Origin: Thalassotalea profundi
Lineage (GTDB): Bacteria > Pseudomonadota > Gammaproteobacteria > Enterobacterales > Alteromonadaceae
Direction: 5' to 3'
Assembly: GCF_014653195.1 (NCBI RefSeq)
Contig: NZ_BNAH01000009.1
Location: 62,001-126,000 of the forward strand
DNA: 64,000 nt
Each line of letters starts with the position of its first letter. Position 1 is the stretch's first letter. This document shows, piece by piece, positions 49,401 through 61,231 of the stretch. The position numbers were made by a program, and so were the translations under genes. The notes under the pieces were generated by a model. It was given only the letters and a program-made list of their open reading frames with translations, was not told the DNA's origin and did not search any database.

Positions 49401-49724
49401 GAAACGTGGTTGCATTTGCCATGCAATATCTGTCATTAATGCCTTAGCTTCACCACCTAAAATAGGCATGGTGTATATATCACCTAATAGATCAAATACT
49501 ACAGTTTTACCATCAGGGCTAACATCAATATTCATCCATGTACCTTGAGTAACATCAATACTAGCCGATTTGAATACACCTTGAGGTTCGTTAACAGACC
49601 ATTTTTTTTCTTTTTGAGTGTCTATAGATGAATTCTCTTTTTGAGCAAAAGTTGATGTTGAAAGTGTTATTGACAACACTAAGGAAAGTGCAATACACAC
49701 TTTAGAACGTGTAGTTGAAAGCAT
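46500..49724 (-). CDS. Secreted amidohydrolase with TolB-type beta-propeller
   Basis: Large periplasmic hydrolase of 1074 residues with a signal peptide (cut near STFAQ, residue 27). The N-terminal two thirds contain repeated PD40/WD40-like blades (SPDGKTVVFD, SPDGKHIAFTSDEDGG, SPDGKTLAFISRDD and so on), forming a TolB-like propeller. The C-terminal third (about 700-1060) is an amidohydrolase barrel starting at GLIDAHAHGSQG, with later motifs TLEHSIP, NAGGHGQREG and LGSIEAGKLADLVV. Such fusions are typical of marine bacteria that degrade peptides or other amides. The exact substrate is unknown. Confidence 0.88.
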   Translation of the reverse strand: MLSTTRSKVCIALSLVLSITLSTSTFAQKENSSIDTQKEKKWSVNEPQGVFKSASIDVTQGTWMNIDVSPDGKTVVFDLLGDIYTMPILGGEAKALMTDIAWQMQPRFSPDGKHIAFTSDEDGGDNLWVMKADGSEAKAVTDESFRLLNSPAWSPDGNYLVGRKHYSSRRSLGAGEVWLYHKTGGSGVKLTKRPNDQKDLGEPAFSADGKYVYFSQDATPGKTFHYSKDSVQGIYKIKRLELETGEIDTIISGKGGAIRPTPSPDGKTLAFISRDDFDSNLYLYDLASGKQTLVYEGLERDMQETWAIHGVYPTIAWTPDNKGLVFWAGGKIHRLDIANKKAMEIPFHVKTEKKIQQALRFKQNLDQKEFDLKMLRDIEISPDGKQVVFEALGHIYVRDLKNGKPKRLTKQNDHFEFSPSFSRDGKKIVYVTWDDKDLGKVKVISSRGGKGKTITAEKGKYIDPSFSPDGKQIVYRKVRGGAILNPEWGLNAGVYVVDSKGGKPSLVTDNGLQPHFGGRSDRIYLTRSGAMPHLVRVDLDGQHEKKLYQGKFATEYKVSPDGKFLAFAERFNVFVTPLVERGEVIDIGPKAKNLPVEKLSVRAGEGINWNGGSDEIYWSLGNELYQAKIDQLFSLDKQDESTDKATLVSTTQLGFTQKVDIPSGIVAFVGGKVVTMQGDKVLTEGVVVVENNKIVSVGAKGEVSIPKAAKIIDITGKSIIPGLIDAHAHGSQGSSEIIPQQNWKNYAGLTFGVTTIHDPSNDTTEFFAASEMQKAGAIVAPRLFSTGAILYGATAAGLTSHVDKLDDAKFHIERLQKAGAFSVKSYNQPRRNQRQQFIQAAREANMMVVPEGGSLLQHNLTMVVDGHTTLEHSIPSITVYDDIKQLWSQSAMAYTPTLVVAYGGIWGENYWYDKTEVWRHPRLSQYVPSEILAPRAMRRTTAPDHHYNHFNVAKTAKIMNDVGVKVNAGGHGQREGLAMHWEIWMMAQGGMSPLEALATATINSAESLGLDMNLGSIEAGKLADLVVVDGDITQDIRVSDKVVFTMLNGRVYDAESMNEIGNYDKKREKFYFEK

Positions 49725-49874
49725 AATGAATTCCTGAAACTTAAGTTAGTTTTATAGGTTAATTCAATATAAGAGCATATAACGTTAATTTTTGGAATAT
49801 GTATGCGACAAACTACTGCTTGCGTACCGTAAACAGCAGTTTGTTTTTAATTAGAAATATTATGGGGTGAGCCT

Positions 49875-50495
49875 TTAGGAGTGGTAGCCCCAACGCGGCA
49901 TAATAGTTTGATCAATACCTAGGTGGTCTAACATTCGTCCCACCATAAAGTCTATTAAGTCATCTATCGTTTGTGGTTGATGATAAAAACCTGGAGCGGC
50001 AGGCATAATAGTTACCCCCATTTGTGAGAGAGTGAGCATATTCTGCAAATGGATAGTCGAGAACGGTGTTTCCCTAGGTACAATAATTAACTGCCCTCGC
50101 TCTTTAATCACTACGTCAGCAGCACGTTCAATCAGGTTATCACTCATACCTTGGCTGACCGCTGCTAAAGTGCCCGTTGAACATGGACAAATCACCATAG
50201 TTTTAGGTGCTGCTGACCCCGAAGCGACAGGAGAAAACCATTGTTCTTTACCAAAGACGGTAAGTTGGCCACCTTTTGCTTTAAACTTTTCCGTTAGAAA
50301 TACTGTAGCTGAATCGGGAGATGCTGGTAATTTCATTCCTAGCTCAGTATCTAAGACAATGCGTGCTGCACTTGAGCAAAGTAAGTAAACTTGACAATTA
50401 GCCGCTAACAAACATTCCAATAAACGCATTGCATAAGCAGAGCCAGATGCACCAGTGAGTGCTAAGGTAATTTTTCGTTCAAAAGAAGAACTCAT
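49875..50495 (-). CDS. ubiX: Flavin prenyltransferase UbiX
   Basis: Makes prenylated FMN, the cofactor of UbiD decarboxylase in ubiquinone synthesis. The 206 residues match UbiX, with the N-terminal FMN-binding motif [14 protein letters not shown], the central [26 protein letters not shown], and [21 protein letters not shown]. Its start is 12 bases after the mpl stop on the same strand, so the two are cotranscribed. Confidence in the call is high. Confidence 0.95.
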   Translation of the reverse strand: MSSSFERKITLALTGASGSAYAMRLLECLLAANCQVYLLCSSAARIVLDTELGMKLPASPDSATVFLTEKFKAKGGQLTVFGKEQWFSPVASGSAAPKTMVICPCSTGTLAAVSQGMSDNLIERAADVVIKERGQLIIVPRETPFSTIHLQNMLTLSQMGVTIMPAAPGFYHQPQTIDDLIDFMVGRMLDHLGIDQTIMPRWGYHS

Positions 50496-50507
50496 TGCTT
50501 TATGCCT

Positions 50508-51884
50508 TTATTGCGTTGAACATAGTGAAATTGACGCTAATAACTTTTGATGAATACCACCAAAACCACCGTTACTCATTACGACAATAGTATCACCGTC
50601 TTGAGCTTGCTCACTAATTTGATTAATAAACTGTGTTAGATCGTTATTAACTATACAAGGTTGCTGGCAATCTTTTATAAGCTGGTCAACTGACCATTGC
50701 ACTTGCTCCCCCTGAAAAATAAAAACCAGATCTGCCAATGCTAATGATTGCGCCAAGGTGTCTTTATGAACCCCTGACTTCATAGTATTTGATCGTGGTT
50801 CTAGCACCGCTAAGATTCGCCCATTACCCACATGATCTCTGACGCCAGCTAATGTTCGATTTATTGCCGTAGGGTGATGAGCAAAGTCATCATAAACTTT
50901 AATGCCGTTGACTTCGCCTTTTAGTTCCAAACGACGCTTAGTATTAATAAATTCACTTAAACCTTCAATTGCTACTTTTGTGGGCACACCAGCATGCCTT
51001 GCCGCAGCTATCGCCATTAAGCCATTATCAATATTGAAGTCACCAATAAGGCGCCAATTTACAGTACCTTGGAACTCATTTTTAAAATAAACATTAAATT
51101 GGCTACCATCAGCCACTAATTTTTCGGCATACCATCCTTGAGACTTTTTATCTTGTGTGACACTTACCTCAGTTGGTGTCCAACACCCCATAGCAACGAC
51201 ATCTCGAATGGCTTGTTCATTCTCTGGAAATAAGACTAAACCATTACTAGGTACCATTCGAATTAAATGATGAAACTGGCGTTGAATATCAGATAACTCA
51301 TTAAAAATATCAGCATGATCAAATTCTAAATTATTAATCACCAATGTATTAGGACGATAATGAACAAATTTCGAACGCTTATCAAAAAAAGCGGTATCAT
51401 ATTCATCCGCTTCAATAACAAAAAAAGGCGCATTACCAAGGCGGGCTGACGATTCAAAATTTTGCGGTACACCGCCAATTAAATAACCCGGCGCTAATTG
51501 AGCGTATTCTAAAATCCACGTTAGCATTGAGCTAGTGGTTGTTTTACCGTGAGTGCCAGAAACCGCCAGCACCCAACGATCTTTTAATACATTATCTAGT
51601 AACCATTGCGGGCCTGATGTATATGATAATTTTCGTTCTAATACATATTCCACCAACGGGTTTCCACGAGCCATCGCATTTCCGACGATAATTAAATCGG
51701 GGGCATCTTGTAAGTGTTCAACTAAATAACCTTGCTTAAGTTCAATACCTAGCTCCGTTAATTGAGTACTCATAGGAGGATAAACATTTGCATCACAGCC
51801 CGACACCCTGTGCCCAAGCTCTTTCGCAATGGCAGCAATACCGCCCATAAAAGTACCACAAATACCTAGAATATGAATATGCAT
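50508..51884 (-). CDS. mpl: UDP-N-acetylmuramate:L-alanyl-gamma-D-glutamyl-meso-diaminopimelate ligase
   Basis: Murein-peptide recycling ligase. It joins the recovered tripeptide to UDP-MurNAc. The 458 residues match the family, with the N-terminal UDP-binding ILGICGTFMGGIAAIAKELGH, the ATP loop VSGTHGKTTTSSML (about 108-121), EADEYDTAFFDKRSKF and HHPTAINRTL. It is the first gene of an mpl-ubiX unit, divergent from ycbX. It is distinguished from MurC by length and by the DEYDTAFFDKRSKF signature. Confidence 0.95.
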   Translation of the reverse strand: MHIHILGICGTFMGGIAAIAKELGHRVSGCDANVYPPMSTQLTELGIELKQGYLVEHLQDAPDLIIVGNAMARGNPLVEYVLERKLSYTSGPQWLLDNVLKDRWVLAVSGTHGKTTTSSMLTWILEYAQLAPGYLIGGVPQNFESSARLGNAPFFVIEADEYDTAFFDKRSKFVHYRPNTLVINNLEFDHADIFNELSDIQRQFHHLIRMVPSNGLVLFPENEQAIRDVVAMGCWTPTEVSVTQDKKSQGWYAEKLVADGSQFNVYFKNEFQGTVNWRLIGDFNIDNGLMAIAAARHAGVPTKVAIEGLSEFINTKRRLELKGEVNGIKVYDDFAHHPTAINRTLAGVRDHVGNGRILAVLEPRSNTMKSGVHKDTLAQSLALADLVFIFQGEQVQWSVDQLIKDCQQPCIVNNDLTQFINQISEQAQDGDTIVVMSNGGFGGIHQKLLASISLCSTQ

Positions 51885-52111
51885 ATTACGCCTAAAACCA
51901 CTTGCGTTGCCGGAACGCGCTGGACTAATAAAATTAACGCCAATATAACCGAATTAATAGCTAATACCAATTGGACGTCTTAATTTTTGTGAATTATTAC
52001 GAATGAATAACTGCCACTTTAAGATTAATTCACGACAATCATTGCTTTGTTTTTTAAATTTCGTCAATATTTACGCCATCTTCACTTACCATAGAATGGT
52101 TCATTTAGGTT

Positions 52112-53272
52112 ATGACGCTTACAGAAATCAATATTTATCCAATAAAATCCACTGCTGGAGTTTCTCTTTCAAATGCATGGGTGGATGATTTTGGATTAAG
52201 CTTTGATCGTCGTTTTGTTGTTACTGATGAACAAGGACAATTCATTAGTGCACGTACCGAGCCTAACTTATGTCTGATTCAAGCAAGTATCACTCAACAA
52301 GGCTTGATATTAACGGCACCAGATATGCCGATACTCGAAGTTAAGTACAATAGTTTCTCTAAAAATTATCAGTCTGTAACTGTCTGGAAAGATACGATAA
52401 AAAGTATTCATTGTTCATTAGAAATCGATAAATGGTTTAGTCAGTTTTTAAAACGCCCTTGTCGGTTACACTTTTTTGGAGAAAACTCACAACGACTAGT
52501 AAAAAACAGTCATAATCAAGTGGGTTTTGCTGATGGCTACCCTTTATTACTTATTTCACAAGCCTCTTTAAATGATCTTAATCAACGCCTCGCTAATATT
52601 AATGAAACAACAGTAACTATGTCTCATTTTCGCCCAAACCTAGTGGTAGAAAATACCGAGGCTTTAAACCAAGCTTTTATTGAAGATACTTGGCGTCATA
52701 TCCGTATTGGTGAAGTAGAGTTTGAACTGGTCAAGCCTTGCTCTCGTTGTATTATGACAACAGTTAACCCTAAAACTGCTGAAAAGCATAAGTTACAGCA
52801 ACCATTAAATACACTTAAAGAATACCGACAAGTAGAAAGTGGCGATGTAATGTTTGGGCAAAACTTAATTGCACTCAATAAAGGGCAGCTAAAAGTTGGT
52901 GATAACGTTACTATTTTAGATCATCAGGCCCCTCTCGTATTTGTAATCAACAAACCAGTTAAGGAAAAAGCTAAATTGGCTATCAAAAAAGCCCCAAGGA
53001 AAAAACGCAGCGTCAATATCCTATTTGACTCTTGGGATAAATACATTAAAGGGAACACTAAAGAGCCAATATTAGATCAAGGAGAGAACGCCGGCTTAAT
53101 TCTTCCCTACTCCTGTAGAGGTGGGATGTGTGGTCGTTGTAAGATAAAACTTGAGAGTGGCGAAGTAAGGCAACTGGCTGATGACGGCTTAACAGATGAT
53201 GAAAAAAAGCAAGGTTATGTATTAGCTTGTAGTGCTATACCTGAATCAGACCTCGTGTTAAGCAAACCATAA
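52112..53272 (+). CDS. ycbX: MOSC domain protein with 2Fe-2S ferredoxin domain (YcbX-like)
   Basis: Molybdenum-cofactor-using enzyme that reduces N-hydroxylated compounds. The 386 residues contain the MOSC N-terminal barrel (from LTEINIYPIKSTAGVSL), the MOSC core (about 150-270, including FRPNLVVEN and KPCSRCIMTTV with the likely Mo-ligating Cys), and a C-terminal plant-type ferredoxin domain (about 300-386) with the cluster ligands in YSCRGGMCGRCKI and LACSAIP. This matches E. coli YcbX in order and length. Single gene, divergent from mpl. Confidence 0.92.
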   Translation: MTLTEINIYPIKSTAGVSLSNAWVDDFGLSFDRRFVVTDEQGQFISARTEPNLCLIQASITQQGLILTAPDMPILEVKYNSFSKNYQSVTVWKDTIKSIHCSLEIDKWFSQFLKRPCRLHFFGENSQRLVKNSHNQVGFADGYPLLLISQASLNDLNQRLANINETTVTMSHFRPNLVVENTEALNQAFIEDTWRHIRIGEVEFELVKPCSRCIMTTVNPKTAEKHKLQQPLNTLKEYRQVESGDVMFGQNLIALNKGQLKVGDNVTILDHQAPLVFVINKPVKEKAKLAIKKAPRKKRSVNILFDSWDKYIKGNTKEPILDQGENAGLILPYSCRGGMCGRCKIKLESGEVRQLADDGLTDDEKKQGYVLACSAIPESDLVLSKP

Positions 53273-53389
53273 TATTTATAGCTCTTGGGATAAATCTAAA
53301 ATAATGGGTGAATTGTCTTAGTTCACAATTTAGAATAGCGGCATTTATTTAGGTTGAATTAATCATTACTTATTTTGAAGGGCTGTTTT

Positions 53390-53983
53390 GTGCTGTTAAT
53401 GATCGACAATTATGACTCTTTTACTTTTAATCTTGTTCATTATTTTAGTGAATTAGGTCAAAAAGTCGTAGTCCATCGAAATGATGAAATTACCATTGAA
53501 GAAATTAACAAGTTATCGCCCCAATATATCGTTATATCACCAGGCCCTTGTGATCCTAACAGTGCAGGTATTTCATTAGAGGTGATTAAACATTTTGCGG
53601 GTAAAATACCCATTTTAGGGGTTTGTTTGGGGCATCAATGTATCGCTCAACATTTTGGCGCTAAGATTGTTAAAGCCAAAAAAGTGATGCACGGAAAAAC
53701 CAGCAAAATACAACATACTCAAAACGACCTTTTTAAATCGTTAGCTATGCCACTTGAAGTAACACGCTATCACTCGTTAATTGTGGATAAAAATACATTA
53801 CCGGACTGTTTAGCAACAACGGCATGGACTGTCACAACAACCGGTGAAATAGATGAAATTATGGCGTTGAGGCATAACACTCTGCCCATAGTTAGTGTAC
53901 AATTCCACCCTGAATCGGTATTAACTTCACAAGGATTGGCACTGCTACAAAACTTTATATCCCAATATGCTAAAGTTAAGTAG
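53390..53983 (+). CDS. pabA: Aminodeoxychorismate/anthranilate synthase glutamine amidotransferase
   Basis: Glutaminase subunit that supplies ammonia for para-aminobenzoate (folate) or anthranilate synthesis. The frame opens at a TTG (53375), but GAAGGG seven bases before the GTG at 53390 fixes the start there, giving 197 residues beginning (M)[13 protein letters not shown]. The catalytic triad is visible: Cys in GVCLGHQC and His-x-Glu in VQFHPES. I prefer pabA to trpG because no trp genes are nearby and it stands before the arginine genes (pabA-argD linkage is common in gammaproteobacteria). Confidence 0.85.
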   Translation: MLLMIDNYDSFTFNLVHYFSELGQKVVVHRNDEITIEEINKLSPQYIVISPGPCDPNSAGISLEVIKHFAGKIPILGVCLGHQCIAQHFGAKIVKAKKVMHGKTSKIQHTQNDLFKSLAMPLEVTRYHSLIVDKNTLPDCLATTAWTVTTTGEIDEIMALRHNTLPIVSVQFHPESVLTSQGLALLQNFISQYAKVK

Positions 53984-54083
53984 AGTTTGTAACTATTATT
54001 AAGTAAAAAGGGATGTTGCCGATAACGTTACCGATGACATACTCATACGGATTATTAATTTAAACCTAACCTAAAAGTTGCCA

Positions 54084-55229
54084 ATGCTAATATTTGATAA
54101 TAACAAGCACGTTTTTCCTCTCTACCAACGTGCACTTAGTTTAATGATCAGCAAAGATTTTGCTGATGAAAAAAGCGGTAAAATTACTTTAGTTAAAAAA
54201 CAACATAGTGAACAAGAAAATAGCCGTAGAGAGTTATTGGCCGTTGAACAAGAAGCTAAACAAGAAAAAATTATCGAACAATACGGTAAAGACCACTTTA
54301 AAACTCAGATGATGAGTCAATTTTTCTCTCAAGTGCTTTCAAAAGTAAATAATGACTTTGATGATAAAGAAAGCCTTTATGCCAGTGAAATTCGTATTGA
54401 AAATGCTGCCTCCAATATTTTAGAGATACTTGCTGTTAAAGCCGCTTCAATTAATAAGATAACGCCACTAATGCAGTCGTTACCCTGGTTATCCGATGAG
54501 TTAATTAACCTTGTCAATAAACCACAGTATAGGACGCGTTCTGACGTACAAGTAACCGATAACCATTTAGCCCTTAGCTATGTGGGATTAGATAACCTTA
54601 AACTGGTTATGCCAACCTTCATGCTAAAACACTTATTACCGTCTAACACTACCCCTTATCCATTACTTAAACGTAAATTATGGAATAACGCACTCTCTAT
54701 TGGTTTAAGTGCAAAAATATTAGCTAATAAATATGAAATAGATGAGTTTAGTGCTTTTGCTGCTGGCTTATTTTCTAATATCGGGCTTATCTTAATTTCA
54801 CGAGGTGTACTACATAATTTTAATGAAATGCTTAAAGCTGAATTAAAAGATGCATACGACAATAGAGACAAGCGCCTTCACGACATATTAGTCGAATTTG
54901 ATATGTCACCCGAGCTACTACTTAACCAACTGACTGAACGACATACGCAAATGTCAGCTGATATTGTCGAATTAATGCGTTTTGATCGGTTAATGGTAAC
55001 TGAACCTTTATTTGATCTCGCAATAATAGATGACATTGAAAAAATGCATCCTATTGCTCAAATGGTCGCTAAAGCAAAAGCCTTTGTAATGTTCCGTTCA
55101 TTAGCCAAAGAAGAACTTATTGAGAGTGACGAAGCAAAAGCACTTTTAAGTGCCGTAAAGTTAACACCAGCAGATATTTCATTACTAAAACGCAGCGATA
55201 TTGACCATATAAAGCTTAATTTCGAATAA
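54084..55229 (+). CDS. HDOD-domain signalling protein
   Basis: A protein of about 381 residues with one HDOD domain (about residues 145-330), a catalytically dead HD-type domain of regulatory proteins. Recognisable parts are LPWLSDELINLVN, LKLVMPTFMLKHLLP and FAAGLFSNIGLILISRG. The frame opens at a TTG (54078), and the ATG at 54084 is better placed behind AAAAG. The N-terminal 100 residues are highly charged and probably helical. Its partner and signal are unknown. It is located between pabA and argD and ends before a terminator. Confidence 0.8.
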   Translation: MLIFDNNKHVFPLYQRALSLMISKDFADEKSGKITLVKKQHSEQENSRRELLAVEQEAKQEKIIEQYGKDHFKTQMMSQFFSQVLSKVNNDFDDKESLYASEIRIENAASNILEILAVKAASINKITPLMQSLPWLSDELINLVNKPQYRTRSDVQVTDNHLALSYVGLDNLKLVMPTFMLKHLLPSNTTPYPLLKRKLWNNALSIGLSAKILANKYEIDEFSAFAAGLFSNIGLILISRGVLHNFNEMLKAELKDAYDNRDKRLHDILVEFDMSPELLLNQLTERHTQMSADIVELMRFDRLMVTEPLFDLAIIDDIEKMHPIAQMVAKAKAFVMFRSLAKEELIESDEAKALLSAVKLTPADISLLKRSDIDHIKLNFE

Positions 55230-56761
<1,532 letters not shown>

Positions 56762-56772
56762 ATGCGACTTCA

Positions 56773-56800
56773 TTGGATATTAACCAAGGTTAATATCCAA
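56773..56800. repeat. 13-bp perfect inverted repeat in the argD-astA gap
   Basis: TTGGATATTAACC (56773-56785), two bases, then GGTTAATATCCAA (56788-56800). It lies in the 64-base gap between argD and astA and has no clear T-tract. It could be an RNA-processing or attenuation hairpin, or a binding dyad. Confidence 0.7.
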
Positions 56801-56825
56801 GTCTTTCCATCATTGAGAACTTTAT

Positions 56826-57842
56826 ATGATTATTATACGCCCTATTCAGCATAGTGATTATGATGCATTACATCGTATCGCAATAGAATCAGGACACGGT
56901 TTTACATCACTTCCAGTCAATGAAGAGTTGTTAAAAAAACGTATTAACCAAGCACAAACCTCATTCCAAAAAACGGTAACGCAACCAGGTAATGAAGGCT
57001 ATTTGTTTGTCATGGAAGATACCGCTACTGGCGAAGTTGTCGGTACCAGCGGCATTGAAGCTGCCGTTGGTTTAGATGATGCTTTTTACCATTACCATTT
57101 AGGTAAGGTAGTACATAACTCGCGCGAACTTAATATTTACAATACCGTAGAAACGCTTTCTCTGTGTAATGATTATACGGGCGCTACCGAAATTTGTACT
57201 TTGTTTTTAAGTGAAAGTCATCGTAAAAATAATAACGGTCGCTTACTTTCTCGTATGCGTTTTTTATTTATTGCTGAACACTTAGAGCGATTTTCAGATA
57301 CCGTTATTGCTGAAATGCGTGGCGTTTCCGATGAAAACGGTCGTTCACCTTTTTGGAGTTGGCTAGAAGAACATTTTTTCTCGATGGACTTTCCTACTGT
57401 TGATTATTTATCAGGGATAGGAAAGAAAGAATTTATTGCTGAATTAATGCCCAAATATCCAATTTATGTAAACTTATTGAGTAAAGAAGCACAACAAGTT
57501 ATCAATAAAGTTCACCCAAAAACAGTACCAGCTCTAAGGCTGTTAGAGGCAGAAGGATTAACTCGCAGAGGTTATGTCGATATTTTTGATGGTGGACCGA
57601 CGGTAGAAGCTGAAACTCGCACAATTAAAAGCATTCGTAACAGCAAAAAATGCCAAGTGATCATTGGTGATGTACCCAATGATAATAAATATATTATTTG
57701 CAATACAGAAATAGCTAATTTTAGAGCAACTCAAGCACCTTTATTACTAAGAGAAACAGCAAATCAAGCAGTAATTTCTGAAGAAATAGCCAATGCCCTT
57801 AAAGTAAAAGAAGGCGATTGGATCCGTTTAATTCGCAATTAA
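56826..57842 (+). CDS. astA: Arginine N-succinyltransferase
   Basis: First enzyme of the arginine succinyltransferase pathway: it succinylates arginine from succinyl-CoA. The 338 residues match the family. The N-terminal GNAT-type beginning is IRPIQHSDYDALHRIAIESGHGFTSLP. The conserved stretches ICTLFLSESHRKNNNGRLLSR and RFSDTVIAEMRGVSDENGRSPFWSW are present, and the C-terminal half reads GRGYVDIFDGGPTVEA-like. It is in order argD-astA-astD. The astB and astE genes are not in this window. Confidence 0.96.
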   Translation: MIIIRPIQHSDYDALHRIAIESGHGFTSLPVNEELLKKRINQAQTSFQKTVTQPGNEGYLFVMEDTATGEVVGTSGIEAAVGLDDAFYHYHLGKVVHNSRELNIYNTVETLSLCNDYTGATEICTLFLSESHRKNNNGRLLSRMRFLFIAEHLERFSDTVIAEMRGVSDENGRSPFWSWLEEHFFSMDFPTVDYLSGIGKKEFIAELMPKYPIYVNLLSKEAQQVINKVHPKTVPALRLLEAEGLTRRGYVDIFDGGPTVEAETRTIKSIRNSKKCQVIIGDVPNDNKYIICNTEIANFRATQAPLLLRETANQAVISEEIANALKVKEGDWIRLIRN

Positions 57843-57849
57843 CGAGTAA

Positions 57850-59337
<1,488 letters not shown>

Positions 59338-59643
59338 TAATCCTCATAAAAATGCTCATGAATAAAAAATGGGCATTTTTTTGAAATTTTATTTGAGTAA
59401 ATACTTTAAAATAGGTTAAAATATCACCTATGACGACTCATTATCAAATTCAAATAGCTGGCTTTAAACCAGACTTTTTTAAGAGTATCAACCAAATTTA
59501 AACTGACCCTTTGCTGGTTAGTCTTTGTGCATTTCCAAATATTTTGTTCGCTGCAAATTTACTTCCCAGTACTGTTCAAAATTAATTTAACAATTTTATA
59601 TTAACTAATTTCCTTACAAAATGCCTTCATTAGGAGTATCAAT
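59338..59643. other. Intergenic region between astD and the DUF1338 gene
   Basis: The 306 bases contain the astD terminator and a short CTGG/CCAG dyad in CTGGCTTTAAACCAG (near 59459). A 22-codon frame at 59430 is not credible. The last 50 bases carry an AGGAGT ribosome site for the next gene. Confidence 0.5.
59348..59384 (+). terminator. Terminator of the ast operon
   Basis: 12-bp stem AAAAATGCTCAT/ATGGGCATTTTT with one wobble pair (59348-59359 with 59369-59380) and a T-run, 11 bases past the astD stop. Confidence 0.8.
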
Positions 59644-60441
59644 ATGACAGCACAAGTATCAGAACTATTTAACAACATCTGGAATAATTACCTTGAAGTT
59701 ACACCTTCAGCTAAAAGAATTCATGAAATATTAGGCTCAGGAGATGACGTGATTAATGATCATGTTGCATACCGAACCTTTAATTTAAAAAAAGTCGGTA
59801 TAGAAAAACTTGCTCAGCATTTAATTGCACTTGGTTACACAGAGTGTGGTGAATATCACTTTGAAGCTAAAAAGCTTTACGCAAAACATTATGAGCATGC
59901 AGATAAAACAATGCCTAAAGTTTTCATCAGTGAATTACTCGTTGAGAAGGTTTCACCAGCAACCCAAGCAATTATTCATAAAATTGTAGAAAGCATTGAT
60001 GAATCATTAATATCTCAGCAAAACTTCTTATATTCAGGAAAAACTTGGGATATTAGCTTTGCTGATTATCAAACATTACTCGCTGAAAGTGAATATGCAG
60101 CTTGGTTGTGTGCATGGGGATACCGCGCAAATCACTTTACTGTAAGTATCAACCATTTAGCACAATACGAAACTATTGATGCGGTAAATAGCACAGTAAA
60201 AGCTGGCGGCTTTTTACTCAACACTACAGGTGGCGAAGTAAAAGGAGATCAACAAGTTAAACTAGAACAATCGTCAACTTTAGCTGATAAAGCCCTAGTT
60301 CAATTCACAGATCAAGCAGTAGAAATCCCTTCATGTTTCTACGAATTTGCTAAACGCTACCCTTTGGAAAACGGTGAACTATATTCAGGTTTTGTTGCAG
60401 CCTCAGCAGATAAAATTTTTGAAAGCACAAATGCAGCTTAA
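59644..60441 (+). CDS. DUF1338-family protein (VOC-type, 2-oxoadipate dioxygenase relative)
   Basis: A 265-residue protein of the DUF1338 family. Its studied members (HglS/YdcJ) are iron-dependent 2-oxoadipate dioxygenase/decarboxylases of lysine catabolism. Visible features are INDHVAYRTFNLKKVGIEKLAQHLIALGY near the N-terminus, with a putative iron-binding His, and NHFTVSINHL and the PSCFYEFAKRYP ending. Many bacteria keep this gene beside the ast genes, so a role in arginine or lysine breakdown is likely. This member is shorter than HglS (about 460 residues). Strong AGGAG ribosome site. Confidence 0.8.
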   Translation: MTAQVSELFNNIWNNYLEVTPSAKRIHEILGSGDDVINDHVAYRTFNLKKVGIEKLAQHLIALGYTECGEYHFEAKKLYAKHYEHADKTMPKVFISELLVEKVSPATQAIIHKIVESIDESLISQQNFLYSGKTWDISFADYQTLLAESEYAAWLCAWGYRANHFTVSINHLAQYETIDAVNSTVKAGGFLLNTTGGEVKGDQQVKLEQSSTLADKALVQFTDQAVEIPSCFYEFAKRYPLENGELYSGFVAASADKIFESTNAA

Positions 60442-60803
60442 TGTTAATAATGAAGGTTAATTAGAAACTAAATACTTGCCTTCTGCTGTACGTAGTATAA
60501 AAAGTCAATGACTTCTGTTATTGGCTTTTTTGTTTTTCAAAATAATGTACAAAGCCACTATTATACTAACCTTAACGTTTAATAGGCTAGCATATATTAA
60601 TTTTGTAATAGCCATTCATATCAATGACAACAACATGTAGAAGAAAAATAAATAGCAAACACTATAAATATATTTAGCCGCTTATTAATTAAGAAAAGTC
60701 CAATACTTTTAGTTCTGTTCTTATCAAATTTATCTTGTTTCGCTTGATCGTCATGGCTAATTAAGAGTAAAGTATTAAATCATTTTAATAGTGATAGGTT
60801 ATT
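60442..60803. other. Intergenic region after the DUF1338 gene
   Basis: The 362 bases hold the terminator of the DUF1338 gene and then AT-rich sequence with no frame or dyad that I can support. They presumably include the promoter of the next small gene. Confidence 0.5.
60499..60531 (+). terminator. Terminator of the DUF1338 gene
   Basis: Stem of about 14 bp with two wobble pairs (60499-60512 with 60517-60531), loop TTCT, followed by T-rich sequence. Confidence 0.75.
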
Positions 60804-61157
60804 ATGGTTACTGATACTGAAGGCTATATACATATAATTGAATATCTTACCGAACACTTAAGTTTGTTTGAAAATTCATCTGCTGCCAACAACTCATCTG
60901 AAACCGTTATAGAGGTGATAGAACAAGAATTAAGTGAACAAATAATGATTGTTTGTAACCAAAATGAAGAATTATCATTTAACCAACGTAATATCATAAT
61001 CAGAGAGATTGATGCTATTGTTTATGATTTAGAAGAAATCCTTTCTGGTGTAATAACGAACCCAATTACCAATTCACAAAAAGAATTTCTGAAAGAATTC
61101 GCACTATTGATAAAAAACCTTTTTGATAGTGAAGTTCACACACAATTCCTTTCCTAA
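60804..61157 (+). CDS. Small helical protein of unknown function
   Basis: A 117-residue acidic protein, mostly predicted helix, with hydrophobic heptads (EVIEQELSEQIMIVCNQNEELSFNQRNIIIREIDAIVYDLEEIL). No membrane segment, signal peptide or motif was recognised. The ATG has no strong ribosome site. It is on the same strand as the OsmC gene, 74 bases before it. Confidence 0.6.
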   Translation: MVTDTEGYIHIIEYLTEHLSLFENSSAANNSSETVIEVIEQELSEQIMIVCNQNEELSFNQRNIIIREIDAIVYDLEEILSGVITNPITNSQKEFLKEFALLIKNLFDSEVHTQFLS

Positions 61158-61231
61158 AGTTAGCCATCAGCATATATTTTCTATAATATATCGCCCAATA
61201 AATCTAGTTCAACATATCAGGTAGTTTAATT

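Noticed and set aside
49808..49850. Hairpin with T-run after the ubiX gene
   Set aside because: The stem has mismatches and the T-run is on the plus strand, where no gene ends, so it does not fit as a terminator of the minus-strand ubiX.
59430..59501. 22-codon frame between astD and the DUF1338 gene
   Set aside because: Too short, no ribosome site, no recognisable content.
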